Translations under genes and position numbers: made by a program
NCBI RefSeq assembly: GCF_023195895.1
Contig: NZ_JALPRK010000001.1
Coordinates: forward strand, 62,001-126,000
Direction: 5' to 3'
DNA from: Paenibacillus mellifer
GTDB taxonomy: Bacteria; Bacillota; Bacilli; Paenibacillales; Paenibacillaceae
Length of the DNA: 64,000 bases
Notes under the pieces: model-generated
What the model was told of the DNA's origin: nothing
Seen by the model: the letters and a program-made list of their open reading frames with translations, nothing else
The model's database searches: none
Shown here: positions 27,461 to 36,422 of the stretch, in pieces
Numbering within the stretch: position 1 is the first letter of the stretch
Layout of the letters: every line of letters begins with the position of its first letter

Positions 27461-27494
27461 TTGCACGCATAGCCCAATCAGTCTAGAATTGGGC
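27461..27494 (+). promoter_or_regulatory. Promoter and operator of the aldo/keto reductase operon
   Basis: TTGCAC at 27461-27466 and TAGAAT at 27484-27489 are 17 nt apart. An inverted repeat GCCCAAT-N9-ATTGGGC (27472-27494) covers the spacer and -10, as a repressor site would. No regulator gene is adjacent. Confidence 0.75.
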
Positions 27495-27541
27495 ATGAGA
27501 TCTGTTAAATTTAAATCCAAACATCGCAGGAGCGTGAGAGG

Positions 27542-28474
27542 ATGAAGTACAGAAGGTACGGCACGACCGGCAAGCAGGTGTCGGAAATTGGTTTTGGCGC
27601 TTGGCAGCTCGGCAACAAGCAGGATTGGGCGGCGATGGAGGACGAGGAGGCCGTGCGTTTAGTGCATGAAGCGCTGGACCTGGGAGTCAACTTTTTTGAT
27701 ACCGCTCCCAATTATGGTCAAGGCAAAAGCGAGGTGCTGCTTGGCAAAGCCCTGGAAAGAAAACGTGATAAAGCGGTCCTTAATACGAAATTCGGCCATT
27801 CCCCGGAAGGGACGGATTATTCGGCAGCCCAAATTCGAAATTCAATTGAACGCAGCTTAATGCGGCTGCAAACCGATTATGTCGATTCCGTATTGATTCA
27901 CAATCCCCCGTTCGACCATCTGGACGGCAAATACGGACATTATCAGGTGCTGGAGGATCTTAAGGCGGAAGGCAAAATCCTGGCGTACGGTGTGTCCGTG
28001 GATTCCAGCCGCGAGATGCTTGAGGTATTGGAGCATGCCCGACCTGGTGTTATGGAAGTGATGTTCAACATCTTTTATCAAGAGACGGCGCAGGCATTCC
28101 AAGCAGCCAAAGAGAAGGATGTCGCGTTGATCATCAAGGTGCCGCTTGATTCCGGCTGGTTGTCAGGTAAATACCATGGGTCCAGCTCATTCTCGGGCGT
28201 TCGCGGCCGCTGGTCCCCGGAGGTCATTCAAACCCGTGCGGAGCTGGTGGAGCAGATTCGCTTTCTAGAGGATGAGCAAACGACGATGACGATGGCGGCG
28301 CTGCGTTTTATTTTGGCATACCCGGAGGTCACGACGATCATTCCCGGCGTTCGGAACAGCGCTCAGCTTCGTGAGAATGTGGCTGCCAGCGACGAAGCGC
28401 TGCCTGAAGCTGCGCTGCGACAATTACAGGACCTTTGGGAGCGGGAAATCCGCTTTAAATCGCTCGGCTGGTAA
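27542..28474 (+). CDS. Aldo/keto reductase
   Basis: The 310-residue protein is a TIM-barrel NADPH-dependent oxidoreductase that reduces aldehydes or ketones. The catalytic tetrad is visible: Asp and Tyr in FFDTAPNYGQGKSEVLLGKA, Lys in LNTKFG and His in VLIHNPPF. The opening MKYRRYGTTGKQVSEIGFGA is typical of the YajO/YhdN-like groups. AGGAG precedes ATG 27542. The MATE efflux gene follows after two bases, so the two form an operon, which suggests detoxification of a reactive carbonyl compound, though this is inference. Confidence 0.93.
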   Translation: MKYRRYGTTGKQVSEIGFGAWQLGNKQDWAAMEDEEAVRLVHEALDLGVNFFDTAPNYGQGKSEVLLGKALERKRDKAVLNTKFGHSPEGTDYSAAQIRNSIERSLMRLQTDYVDSVLIHNPPFDHLDGKYGHYQVLEDLKAEGKILAYGVSVDSSREMLEVLEHARPGVMEVMFNIFYQETAQAFQAAKEKDVALIIKVPLDSGWLSGKYHGSSSFSGVRGRWSPEVIQTRAELVEQIRFLEDEQTTMTMAALRFILAYPEVTTIIPGVRNSAQLRENVAASDEALPEAALRQLQDLWEREIRFKSLGW

Positions 28475-28476
28475 TC

Positions 28477-29844
28477 ATGAAGTTGATGGTGCAGGATCAA
28501 GCATTTTACCGCAGTTTTTTCAGACTCACCTGGATCATTGCGCTGCAAAATGTCATTTCCTTTGGTGTGAACTTATCGGATAATATCATGCTTGGCGGGT
28601 ACAGCGAATCGGCCTTGTCCGGCGTGGCCCTTGCCAATCAGCTGCAGTTCCTGCTGCAAATGCTTGTCATGGGCGTAGGCGAGGGCGTAGTGATCCTCTC
28701 GTCGCGAGCCTGGGGGGCGCGGGACATGACAACCATCAAGAGGGTGGCCAGCATCGGAATGCGTCTTGCTCTGGCGCTCGCCTTGGTGTTGTGGTTGGCT
28801 GTGTTCTTGTTCCCTCATGGGTGCTTGTCCTTGTTCACCAACGAGGACAGCGTCATCGCCGAAGGGGCTAACTACTTACGAATCATCGGTTTCTCGTATC
28901 TCTTCTTTGCAGCGACCAATCTGCTGCTGGCTTCCTTACGTAGTGTAGAAACGGTCCGAGTCGGATTTATTCTCTCTCTATCGACGTTAGTCATCAACAT
29001 CTGCTTGAACTATTTACTGATCTACGGGCATTTCGGCTTCCCCGCATGGGGGGTCCGCGGCTCGGCGGCGGCGACGTTAACGGCCCGGATCATCGAACTC
29101 GCGATCGTGTTGGTGTATCTCAAGCGAGTGGATCGGAAAATCAACTTTACGTTGCGGGATTTCTTCCATTTTGATCGCCAAACGTTCAAACAATACTTAA
29201 ATGTCGGCTCGCCGATCCTGATGTCCAATGCCCTCTGGGGACTCGCTATGGCGGTGCAGTCTGGAATTTTGGGACATATGGGGGAAGCGGCGATTGCCGC
29301 GAACAGCATCGCGACGACGGTATTTCAAATCGTATCGGTCGTAACGTATGCTTCCGCCAGTGCGACGGCCGTCATTATCGGAAAGACGATTGGTGCCGGG
29401 CATCCGGAGAAGATCAAGCCCTACGCCCAGACGCTGCAGGTGCTTTACTTGATGATCGGTTTGGGGACGGGGGCGGTTCTCTTTTTGATCAAAGACGTGG
29501 TGCTGGGCTTCTATGCCATATCCCCTGAATCCAAGGCATTGGCACTCCAGTTTATGACGGTGCTTTCGATTACAGCGGTAGGCACAGCCTACCAGATGCC
29601 GGCACTAACGGGAATTGTGCGTAGTGGGGGGGATACGAGGTTTGTGTTGTACAACGACTTCATTTTCATGTGGCTGATCGTGTTGCCTTCGGCCTTCCTG
29701 TGCGCCGCGGTGTTTGGGCTGTCGCCGTTGTTGACGTTTATTTGTCTCAAATCCGACCAAATCCTGAAATGCTTCGTCGCCGTTGTGAAGGTGAACCGTT
29801 ATCGCTGGATTCGAACATTTGGATCTCCAGAGCCCCGAGGATGA
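28477..29844 (+). CDS. MATE family efflux transporter
   Basis: A 455-residue membrane protein with about 12 helices in two similar halves. Characteristic MATE features are ALSGVALANQLQFLLQMLVMG in the first half and TAVGTAYQMPALTGIVRSGG in the second. MATE pumps export cationic drugs or metabolites in exchange for Na+ or H+. It begins two bases after the aldo/keto reductase stop and shares its promoter. It may export the reductase's product or substrate; specificity is not visible. Confidence 0.92.
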   Translation: MKLMVQDQAFYRSFFRLTWIIALQNVISFGVNLSDNIMLGGYSESALSGVALANQLQFLLQMLVMGVGEGVVILSSRAWGARDMTTIKRVASIGMRLALALALVLWLAVFLFPHGCLSLFTNEDSVIAEGANYLRIIGFSYLFFAATNLLLASLRSVETVRVGFILSLSTLVINICLNYLLIYGHFGFPAWGVRGSAAATLTARIIELAIVLVYLKRVDRKINFTLRDFFHFDRQTFKQYLNVGSPILMSNALWGLAMAVQSGILGHMGEAAIAANSIATTVFQIVSVVTYASASATAVIIGKTIGAGHPEKIKPYAQTLQVLYLMIGLGTGAVLFLIKDVVLGFYAISPESKALALQFMTVLSITAVGTAYQMPALTGIVRSGGDTRFVLYNDFIFMWLIVLPSAFLCAAVFGLSPLLTFICLKSDQILKCFVAVVKVNRYRWIRTFGSPEPRG

Positions 29845-29852
29845 ACACTAAA

Positions 29853-29905
29853 AAAGAATGGACCGCGAGAATCCAGCAACTTGCCGGGTCTTAGGTCCAT
29901 TCTTT
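29853..29905. terminator. Bidirectional terminator after the MATE gene
   Basis: AAAGAATGGACC pairs with GGTCCATTCTTT around a 29-nt loop. A run of A residues precedes the stem and TTT follows it, so it can serve the MATE gene and the opposing SLH gene. Confidence 0.8.
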
Positions 29906-29921
29906 ATTCGTTTCAAGCCAA

Positions 29922-30854
29922 TTATTTCGATTGTGCGCCGAGCACCGGTTGGTAGCCCGCCGGGATATACGTAACGGCTTTCACTTCGGAAATAACTTGC
30001 GGGTAAAATTGTCCCGGTTGAGGTGCCACAACTCGATAGTCGATAATGGCCTTACCGTCCTTGAATGTGATGCTCGAAACTTCCAGGCCGTAACCTGGGT
30101 GCGGAGCCATCGCGGTAATCGACACTTTCGTGATGTCGCTCGAGATTTTGTCTGTATTCATCCCGAAGTCGTACAGGCTGCCGGGAACCGGGTTTTCAAC
30201 GGGCTGACGGTCCTCAATAAACTGCAGCGTCCGGTCGAGCATACCTGCGGCTTCGCTGCGGGAGACCGGTTGATTAGGTCCGAAGTTCCCCTTTTTATCC
30301 AAGGTAACGATTTTGGCTTGAAGAAGAGACTGGATGCTGCTCATATAAGCCTTGTTGATTTGTTTCTCATCGTTGATGTTCAGATATTGCATCGTCCACA
30401 TGTAATCGCCCTTGGTGCTCAGCGCCTTGAACAGCCAGTGGCTGAACTGCTCCTTCGTCACTTTGGCGGCCGGATTGATGTCCTTTGGAATGTCCAGCCC
30501 GTAGTAGTTAGCAATGATGAAAGCTTCGGCATACCAGGCTTTATCGCTTACTTTGGTGTAGTAGTCGCTAGCCTTTGGCATTTGGATGAACCGAATCGTA
30601 TCAAAATTCAAGTCCAACGTTTTAACAATCAGGGAGACGGCGGAAGCGCCGGTCAGCTTCTGGGCCGGATAGTAGCGGCCGTGGAAATCTCCTTTAATGA
30701 TTCCCCGCTTCTCAAGGCGTTCGATCGCTTTCTGCTCCTTATCACCCTTGATGTCATTAAAAGCCGAGGCGGTGCCGCCGAACATTAGGGTGAACACAAT
30801 CACCATCAGCAGCGTCAGCTTCGGAAATTTGGATAGATGAGATTTGGTTTTCAT
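29922..30854 (-). CDS. SLH-domain surface protein with PrcB C-terminal domain
   Basis: The 310-residue protein has a signal peptide (about residues 1-31, ending GTASAFND), then S-layer homology repeats (FNDIKGDKEQKAIERLEKRG, YYGLDIPKDINPAAKVTKEQ, ILQAKIV region) up to about residue 215. The last 70 residues (VSSITFKDGKAIIDYRVVAP, then QPGQFYPQVI) look like the PrcB C-terminal domain known from a protease complex. SLH repeats usually tie proteins to pyruvylated secondary wall polymers. I chose ATG 30854 because AGGAGGG precedes it; a longer start at 30896 lacks a binding site. The function may be protease regulation at the cell surface, which is uncertain. Confidence 0.83.
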   Translation of the reverse strand: MKTKSHLSKFPKLTLLMVIVFTLMFGGTASAFNDIKGDKEQKAIERLEKRGIIKGDFHGRYYPAQKLTGASAVSLIVKTLDLNFDTIRFIQMPKASDYYTKVSDKAWYAEAFIIANYYGLDIPKDINPAAKVTKEQFSHWLFKALSTKGDYMWTMQYLNINDEKQINKAYMSSIQSLLQAKIVTLDKKGNFGPNQPVSRSEAAGMLDRTLQFIEDRQPVENPVPGSLYDFGMNTDKISSDITKVSITAMAPHPGYGLEVSSITFKDGKAIIDYRVVAPQPGQFYPQVISEVKAVTYIPAGYQPVLGAQSK

Positions 30855-31045
30855 TCGTAATTCCCTCCTGGAACCATAGTGAGTTAAATGCATCATATCC
30901 GCCGGGATGCTCCACAGTTCAGCAATGCCCGACGAGGCGAGGCTTAAGGTATCAATTCCCTCCTCCCGGATACGGTTTGATTTAACCCTTTGACGCAGGA
31001 AGTGTTAGAGATGTTTCACTTGTTATCCAAATTTTTTTGCGAATC

Positions 31046-31825
31046 TTAGGAAATCAATCCCGCATAACGCAGCCCTTGGCGAATTCCGCCTTCATCCACG
31101 GAGGCGGTGACGTAATTGGCGTAAGGCAGCAAGTCCGGATGGGAATTGCCCATGGCGATGCCCAGGCCAACCTCCTGCAGCATTTCCTTGTCGTTCAAGC
31201 CGTCGCCAAAAGCTACGGCCTCGGCAAGGGAGATGCCAAGACGTTCTAGCATGGCCTCGATACCTACGGCTTTGGAGCCGCCGCGAATCGTTACATCCAT
31301 GGCCTTCGGGTGCCAGCGGATCAAGCGCAGGTCGTCGAACTGCCCTTCATACAGGGATTCATCCTGCTCTTCACTATGCAAGAAGGCTTGATACACCGGC
31401 GCTTTACTCCAGAACTCGGGATCGAAACCCGGATGTTCTACCTTAAGGGAATCGATAGATTCGACGATAAACGGGTGGGTATCGGTATTAGCGTAGTAAC
31501 GCTCATGTCCCTGGAATACAAGCGGATGTTGATGGCTTCCAGCCAGTTCAACCAGCTTCCGGAGGCTTTGCGGGGGCAAGGTGCGCTGGAACAGCGGCTC
31601 GCCCCGGTATACGACGTAAGCGCCGTTCAAGCTGACGAAGGATTCGATGTGCAGCAGCTTCGCGATCGGCTCAAAAAAATACGGTGCCCGCCCGGTCGCG
31701 ATGACCGGCTCGATGCCGTTCGCTTTCAATTCTGCGATGGCCTGAATCGTATCCTCCGGAATCTGCTTGTCCTCGTTCACCAGCGTGCCGTCGATGTCAA
31801 AGAAAACGATTTTGTAGTTGTTCAT
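31046..31825 (-). CDS. Cof-type HAD-IIB phosphatase
   Basis: The 259-residue protein has HAD motif I FFDIDGTLVNED with the nucleophilic Asp near residue 10, motif II in PVIATGRAP, and motifs III-IV in the segment AVAFGDGLNDKEML. The C2B-type cap between them marks the Cof family, which dephosphorylates sugar phosphates, flavin or PLP-type substrates in the cytoplasm. Tandem enzymes of this family are usually promiscuous, so the physiological substrate cannot be named. It stands alone, AGGAG preceding ATG 31825. Confidence 0.93.
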   Translation of the reverse strand: MNNYKIVFFDIDGTLVNEDKQIPEDTIQAIAELKANGIEPVIATGRAPYFFEPIAKLLHIESFVSLNGAYVVYRGEPLFQRTLPPQSLRKLVELAGSHQHPLVFQGHERYYANTDTHPFIVESIDSLKVEHPGFDPEFWSKAPVYQAFLHSEEQDESLYEGQFDDLRLIRWHPKAMDVTIRGGSKAVGIEAMLERLGISLAEAVAFGDGLNDKEMLQEVGLGIAMGNSHPDLLPYANYVTASVDEGGIRQGLRYAGLIS

Positions 31826-31915
31826 TTGAGATAACTCCTATCCGTTCATCATTTTTATTTATCTATAAAGATAGTGTACCATGCAAGGCAAATCCGGTCA
31901 TAATCTCCCTTCCTC

Positions 31916-31944
31916 TTGTACAGAAAGCGTTGTCAAGCTATACT
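31916..31944 (+). promoter_or_regulatory. Esterase promoter with embedded cre-like site
   Basis: TTGTAC at 31916-31921 and TATACT at 31939-31944 are 17 nt apart. The spacer contains AGAAAGCGTTGTCA (31922-31935), which matches the CcpA cre consensus TGWAANCGNTNWCA at 13 of 14 positions. A cre between -35 and -10 would give carbon catabolite repression. Confidence 0.78.
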
Positions 31945-32023
31945 GTGAGCGATGGCCCGGCGACTGCGGCTGCAGTCAAGCCGGACGGTGAAATCAAACC
32001 TTATTGTGGAGAGGAAGAGATCA

Positions 32024-32983
32024 ATGCCGGTTATCGACAAGCCCTTAGACGAATTACGCAACTACAAAGGAATTAACCCGAAGCTGCCGGATTTCGATGC
32101 GTATTGGGAGGTAGCGCTGCGGGAGATGCGCGCGGTCGATCCCCAAGTCCGGATTGAAAAGGCGAACTATCAGCTGCCGGGTGTGGAATGTTATCATCTT
32201 TATTTTACCGGAGTCAAGGGAGCGCGCATTCATGCCCAATATGTGCGTCCGGCGAAATTCGAAGGCCCCGCCCCGGCCGTAGTCCTGTTTCACGGCTATT
32301 CGGCAAATTCCGGCGACTGGAGCGAGAAGCTGGGGTACGCCTCGCTGGGCTTCCACGTGTTTGCAATGGATTGCCGCGGTCAAGGCGGTAAATCAGAGGA
32401 TGTCGGCGGGACGGTCGGCAATACGCTGCAAGGCCATATCATCCGCGGGGTGGACGGGGATACGCAAAACATGCTGTTCCGCCATATTTTCCTCGATGCC
32501 GTACAATTGACGGGGATCGCCATGGATCTGCCGGAGGTGGACGAGAGCCGCGTTGGCGTAACCGGCTGGTCGCAAGGCGGCGGGATCACGTTAGCCTGCG
32601 CCGCGCTTGAGCCGCGTGTTCGCCGGGCAGCCTCGGTCTATCCGTTCCTGTCCGACTACCGCCGGGTGTGGGAGATGGACTTGGCTCGGAACGCGTACGA
32701 AGAACTTCGCCTTTACTTCCGCCGCTTCGATCCGCAACATGAGCGGGAGGAAGAGCTGTTCGCCAAGCTGGGGTATATCGACGTGCATCATCTGGCGAGC
32801 CGCATACAAGCGGAAGTGCTGATGGGGGTTGGATTAATGGATGAGATTTGTCCGCCATCCACCCAATTTGCCGCCTATAATGCGATTCCTTCGCCGAAAA
32901 AGCTGGAGATCTTCCCGGACTTCGGCCATGAAGGATTGCCGGGCATGCAAGACAAGATCGTCCAGTTTATGCTTGGATTGTAG
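32024..32983 (+). CDS. Acetyl xylan esterase / cephalosporin C deacetylase (CE7)
   Basis: The 319-residue protein is an alpha/beta hydrolase of carbohydrate esterase family 7. The nucleophile is Ser183 in VTGWSQGGG; Asp is in LMDEICPPST and His in FPDFGHEG. It also shows the oxyanion-side RGQ motif in DCRGQGGKSED. CE7 enzymes are cytoplasmic hexamers that remove acetyl groups from xylo-oligosaccharides and deacetylate cephalosporin C. ATG 32024 follows GAGAGGAAGAG. A cre-like sequence lies in its promoter, consistent with repression by preferred sugars. It fits with the xylose-type transport genes at 37.6-45.8 kb. Confidence 0.93.
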   Translation: MPVIDKPLDELRNYKGINPKLPDFDAYWEVALREMRAVDPQVRIEKANYQLPGVECYHLYFTGVKGARIHAQYVRPAKFEGPAPAVVLFHGYSANSGDWSEKLGYASLGFHVFAMDCRGQGGKSEDVGGTVGNTLQGHIIRGVDGDTQNMLFRHIFLDAVQLTGIAMDLPEVDESRVGVTGWSQGGGITLACAALEPRVRRAASVYPFLSDYRRVWEMDLARNAYEELRLYFRRFDPQHEREEELFAKLGYIDVHHLASRIQAEVLMGVGLMDEICPPSTQFAAYNAIPSPKKLEIFPDFGHEGLPGMQDKIVQFMLGL

Positions 32984-32987
32984 AAAT

Positions 32988-33027
32988 AAGCCGTCCAGGA
33001 GTTTGCAACTCCTAGGACGGCTTTTTA
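32988..33027. terminator. Terminator between esterase and chemoreceptor genes
   Basis: AAGCCGTCC pairs with GGACGGCTT and the inner GGAGTT with AACTCC around a 3-nt loop, followed by TTTTTA. It separates convergent genes and serves the esterase in particular. Confidence 0.9.
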
Positions 33028-33047
33028 CTTTCATGATATAGCTGGGA

Positions 33048-34835
33048 TTACACCGTAAAGCCGGAGGTCATATCCTGCAGTTTTTGCGCCATGTGGGACA
33101 ATTGGTCCGCGGTCCCGTCGATTTCGTTCATCGTGCTTAGCTGCTGTTGAATGCCGGCGCTGATCTGCTCCGTCCCATCGGCGATTTCGCCCGTGGCGAC
33201 GGCGATGCTGCCGATCGCTTTCTCCATTTCTCGGGTGCTTTGCGCCTGGCGGTCGTTATCCTCATCGATGCGGGCGATCTGGCCGATAATCTCCTGTACG
33301 CCGGTGAGGATCTCGCCGATGCTGCGCTTGGCGTCAGAGGCCTTGTCCACGCCTTCTTGTACCTTATCGGCAACCTCTTCCGCGGAAGCTACGGCCGCCG
33401 CCGATTTGGTTTGGTTGTCGGCGACGACGTCGGCGATCTCCTGAGCGGCGATCCGGCTCTCATCGGCCAGCTTGCGAATTTCGTCGGCTACCACGGAGAA
33501 ACCTCGACCCGCTTCTCCAGCCCGGGCCGCTTCGATCGCCGCGTTCAACGCTAGCAGATTGGTTTGCGCGGAGATCCCCGTGATCATCGCAGTCATGTCG
33601 GCGATTCGCTGGGAGGAATCGTTTAACTGGCGGATCGTCGAGGAGACGAGGCGGGTAGACGATTCAATATCGCCCATGGCTGCCTCGATCTCCGTAATTT
33701 TATCCGCGCCGCTGGCGGCAGCTTCCCCCACCGCTTGGCTTGATTCGGCGGTGTTCTTGCTGGCGATGGCCGTGGACTCAGAGAAGCGAGCCACTTCGGC
33801 CAGACTTGCCGACGTCTCTTCGGCAACGGCCGCGTTCTCTGACGTGCCTGACGTGATCTGCTGTACGGTGGCGGAGATGCTCTCCAACGAAGAGGACGTC
33901 TCCCCGGTAGCCCGGCTGAGCAGACGGCTGGCTGAATAAATCGTGTCGGTGGAGTTGATGATTTCCCCAATGATGGTCTGCAGTTTGGTGATAAATGCGT
34001 CAAAGCTTTGACTCAACACGCCAAGTTCATCCTTACTGCGATAATCGATTCGGCCGGTCAAATCCCCGTTGCTTTCAGCAATCTCCTTCAGCTTGGCGGT
34101 TACTTTACCAATTGGACCTACGACCCCGCGAATGATGAACGTAGCGAGAATCAGCGTAATGATTGCGGAGAACGCCAGTAATACCACCATGCTGATCCAG
34201 GTCGAGCGGTACACGGCTTTACTATCTTCGTAGGTCTGCTGCGCCTCGCTTATGTGCTGGCTGATCCAGCCTTCCATCGCTTCAATCAGCTTGGCCTTGG
34301 ATTCGTCGAGGGCTGTCACTTCCTCCGGCGGCCCGCCCTGCTGTCCTGCCTCTCCAGCGGTTTCGATAGCGGAAGTCTCTACCGCCTCACTGCCCGTTGT
34401 AGAGGGTTGCCCGCCCGGGCCGGTCATCCCGTTCTGGAACACGGTCAGGAAGTTGTCCAGCGCTGCGGTATAGGCTGCGTATTGAGTAAATACATGCTGC
34501 ACCAACGCATTTTCGGTTTCGTCTGTGTATGCGGATAACGCTTCGTCGATATGGGTACGAGCTGCCGTGATCTCCTCTGTCAGAGAAGTGCGTTCAGCGT
34601 CATCAGAGGCGTCCATATAGCTGCTGGCTAGCGTACGCGTCGCCTCCATGTCGGATTTCAAATCTTCTAAGGTTACGATCGGCACGAGCCGCGCGTTGTT
34701 TAACTCCTCAAGTTTGGTATTGACGCTGGATATTTGCCGGATGCCGACCAAGCCGATAATTAATAGAAAAATAAAAAAACAGTAGGCAAGCAGCCGGATT
34801 TTCATGGCAATCTTTAGGTTCTGGATGAGCTTCAC
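33048..34835 (-). CDS. Methyl-accepting chemotaxis protein
   Basis: The 595-residue chemoreceptor has an N-terminal transmembrane segment (about 12-31), an extracellular four-helix sensor, a second membrane helix (about 212-236), a HAMP domain and a long coiled-coil signalling domain. The hairpin tip contains [20 protein letters not shown] and [12 protein letters not shown], which contact CheA/CheW. The sensor region contains a Gly/Pro/Thr/Ser/Glu-rich stretch of about 45 residues (about 137-180) that interrupts the helical bundle, which is unusual. The ligand is unknown. The gene stands alone and is convergent with the esterase gene. Confidence 0.92.
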   Translation of the reverse strand: MKLIQNLKIAMKIRLLAYCFFIFLLIIGLVGIRQISSVNTKLEELNNARLVPIVTLEDLKSDMEATRTLASSYMDASDDAERTSLTEEITAARTHIDEALSAYTDETENALVQHVFTQYAAYTAALDNFLTVFQNGMTGPGGQPSTTGSEAVETSAIETAGEAGQQGGPPEEVTALDESKAKLIEAMEGWISQHISEAQQTYEDSKAVYRSTWISMVVLLAFSAIITLILATFIIRGVVGPIGKVTAKLKEIAESNGDLTGRIDYRSKDELGVLSQSFDAFITKLQTIIGEIINSTDTIYSASRLLSRATGETSSSLESISATVQQITSGTSENAAVAEETSASLAEVARFSESTAIASKNTAESSQAVGEAAASGADKITEIEAAMGDIESSTRLVSSTIRQLNDSSQRIADMTAMITGISAQTNLLALNAAIEAARAGEAGRGFSVVADEIRKLADESRIAAQEIADVVADNQTKSAAAVASAEEVADKVQEGVDKASDAKRSIGEILTGVQEIIGQIARIDEDNDRQAQSTREMEKAIGSIAVATGEIADGTEQISAGIQQQLSTMNEIDGTADQLSHMAQKLQDMTSGFTV

Positions 34836-34957
34836 GTGATTGTCCCCCTAGTTATGTACTCGTATAATGGATGTAACTCATTCTAGATGGGACGACTGAA
34901 TCCTATATGAATGAAGACTGAAAGTTTACTGAAAGTAAAAATAGGAGGGGAGTTCCG

Positions 34958-35464
34958 TTGCCGCTGGAAATTGAACGCAAATTTCTGTTGCCTGAGTATC
35001 CGGAACATCTGATTCGGGAGGGGCAGCTTGTGGTTCGGTCGGAACATGCGATCGACCAGACGTATTTGGCTCTGCATGAGGACCAGGAGCTGCGAGTCCG
35101 CAGAATTGAGGATATACGTACCGGAGAGATTCATTATACGCATACGTTTAAACGAGGGTTTGGCTTGTCTCGCGAGGAAGTGGAGGTGTCCATTTCGGAG
35201 GGGCTGTACACGCAAATCACCGGGATTCATCAGGCGGTTCCGCTTACTAAAAGACGGGTGACCGCAGAGTGGAACCAGCTTACGGTGGAAATTGACGTCT
35301 ACGATCAGATCGATTTTATCGTGCTGGAAGTTGAGTTTGGCTCGGAGGAAGAAGCAAGGGCTTTCGTACCCCCGGCTTGGTTTGGGCCTGACATCAGCAC
35401 CGACAAACGTTACAGCAACAAGAAGGTATGGGGCGATTTGCAGCGCACTAAAAAAGAGACCTGA
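34958..35464 (+). CDS. CYTH domain protein (triphosphatase-type)
   Basis: The 168-residue protein begins with the signature PLEIERKFLLPEYPEHLI; EIERKF is the ExExK-type triphosphate-binding motif. Further charged strands (ELRVRRIED, HTFKRGFGLSREEVEV, KRRVTAEWN) complete the tunnel fold. CYTH enzymes hydrolyse triphosphate groups, for example inorganic triphosphate or thiamine triphosphate, in a metal-dependent way. The start is TTG 34958 after GGAGGGGAG. It stands alone, and the terminator stem overlaps its stop codon. Confidence 0.93.
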   Translation: MPLEIERKFLLPEYPEHLIREGQLVVRSEHAIDQTYLALHEDQELRVRRIEDIRTGEIHYTHTFKRGFGLSREEVEVSISEGLYTQITGIHQAVPLTKRRVTAEWNQLTVEIDVYDQIDFIVLEVEFGSEEEARAFVPPAWFGPDISTDKRYSNKKVWGDLQRTKKET

Positions 35465-35486
35465 ATCCCCAGGTCTCTTCGCTTTA
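35454..35486. terminator. Terminator shared by CYTH and SGNH genes
   Basis: AAGAGACCTG pairs with CAGGTCTCTT around a 6-nt loop. Read on the minus strand the stem is followed by seven T residues, so it mainly ends the SGNH hydrolase gene. It overlaps the CYTH stop codon. Confidence 0.85.
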
Positions 35487-35499
35487 TCTCCGTCTTCAT

Positions 35500-36261
35500 C
35501 TACTCCAGAGCCAAGCCGCCGCCGTTCCCGTCTCGCAGCAAAAAGCGGTAGTTATTGCGGATGAACTCAAGCACTTTGTCACAAATGATCCGATGGCCGT
35601 CTTCGTTCGGATGAATGCCATCTGAGCAAAGGAATTTCGTATAGTCAGGATGCTCCAGAAACGCGCCGCGCACGTCGATAAATTTGGTCTTGGTCATCTC
35701 CGACACTTTCAGGATCGTCGAATTGTACCGTTCCTGCCACCAATAAATCTTCGTGACGCTCCCAAGCCATTTCAAAATGTTCTGCTCCGCTTCCGGGTCG
35801 TTACGGCTGACCCATTTGAAATACTTGTCGGCGTTCAGCGGGGGCAAGCTCATCAACACCGGCACGATCTGCTGGCTCTTGACGAATTGAATGGCTTCCG
35901 TCAGCATCTTTTCAAATAACGTAAAATCGGTCTTCGGACTGTGTTCCGCGTCGGGATGTTCAGCAATTTCATTCCAGTTGAAATCGCAGTCGTTGCCACC
36001 GTATTCGATCAATACGATGTGAGGCTTATCCTTCTCCACGTCTTTCTTGAGATTCGTCAGCCCTTTCATCAACGTATTGCCGAAACGAGCGGTATTGTGA
36101 ACCGCACCCTTCAGCTTCTGCTGTAAGAGCGAAACGTAATTGTTCTCCAAGACGACGTATTTATGGCGTTGTTCATCATAAATGACGCCTTTCGATATGG
36201 AGTCTCCACTGACCATGTACTTGATTTCATTTTTGAAAATAAATTTGCTATAGTCGCTCAC
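35500..36261 (-). CDS. SGNH/GDSL hydrolase
   Basis: A 253-residue esterase-fold protein. Block I is MVSGDSISKGVIYD with the nucleophilic Ser near residue 21, block III is IEYGGNDCDFNW, and block V is SDGIHPNEDGHRI with the catalytic Asp and His. No signal peptide is present, so it should act inside the cell. SGNH enzymes remove acyl groups from sugars, lipids or polysaccharides; the substrate is unknown. The start is GTG 36261 after GAGAGGTGAG. The neighbouring Gfo/Idh gene is divergent. Confidence 0.9.
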   Translation of the reverse strand: MSDYSKFIFKNEIKYMVSGDSISKGVIYDEQRHKYVVLENNYVSLLQQKLKGAVHNTARFGNTLMKGLTNLKKDVEKDKPHIVLIEYGGNDCDFNWNEIAEHPDAEHSPKTDFTLFEKMLTEAIQFVKSQQIVPVLMSLPPLNADKYFKWVSRNDPEAEQNILKWLGSVTKIYWWQERYNSTILKVSEMTKTKFIDVRGAFLEHPDYTKFLCSDGIHPNEDGHRIICDKVLEFIRNNYRFLLRDGNGGGLALE

Positions 36262-36422
36262 AGTCTCACCTCTCTCTTCATCTATTGTAGATTAGTTGTC
36301 GCGCCCAGTGCAAGTGAGTTGTACCGATCGGAACGAATTAGTTTAGCGTTCGAAAGTGGACAAGGGTGACAGGGAATGAGAGAATACGGGTAAAACGACC
36401 ATAACAAAGGGAGGAAATCACT

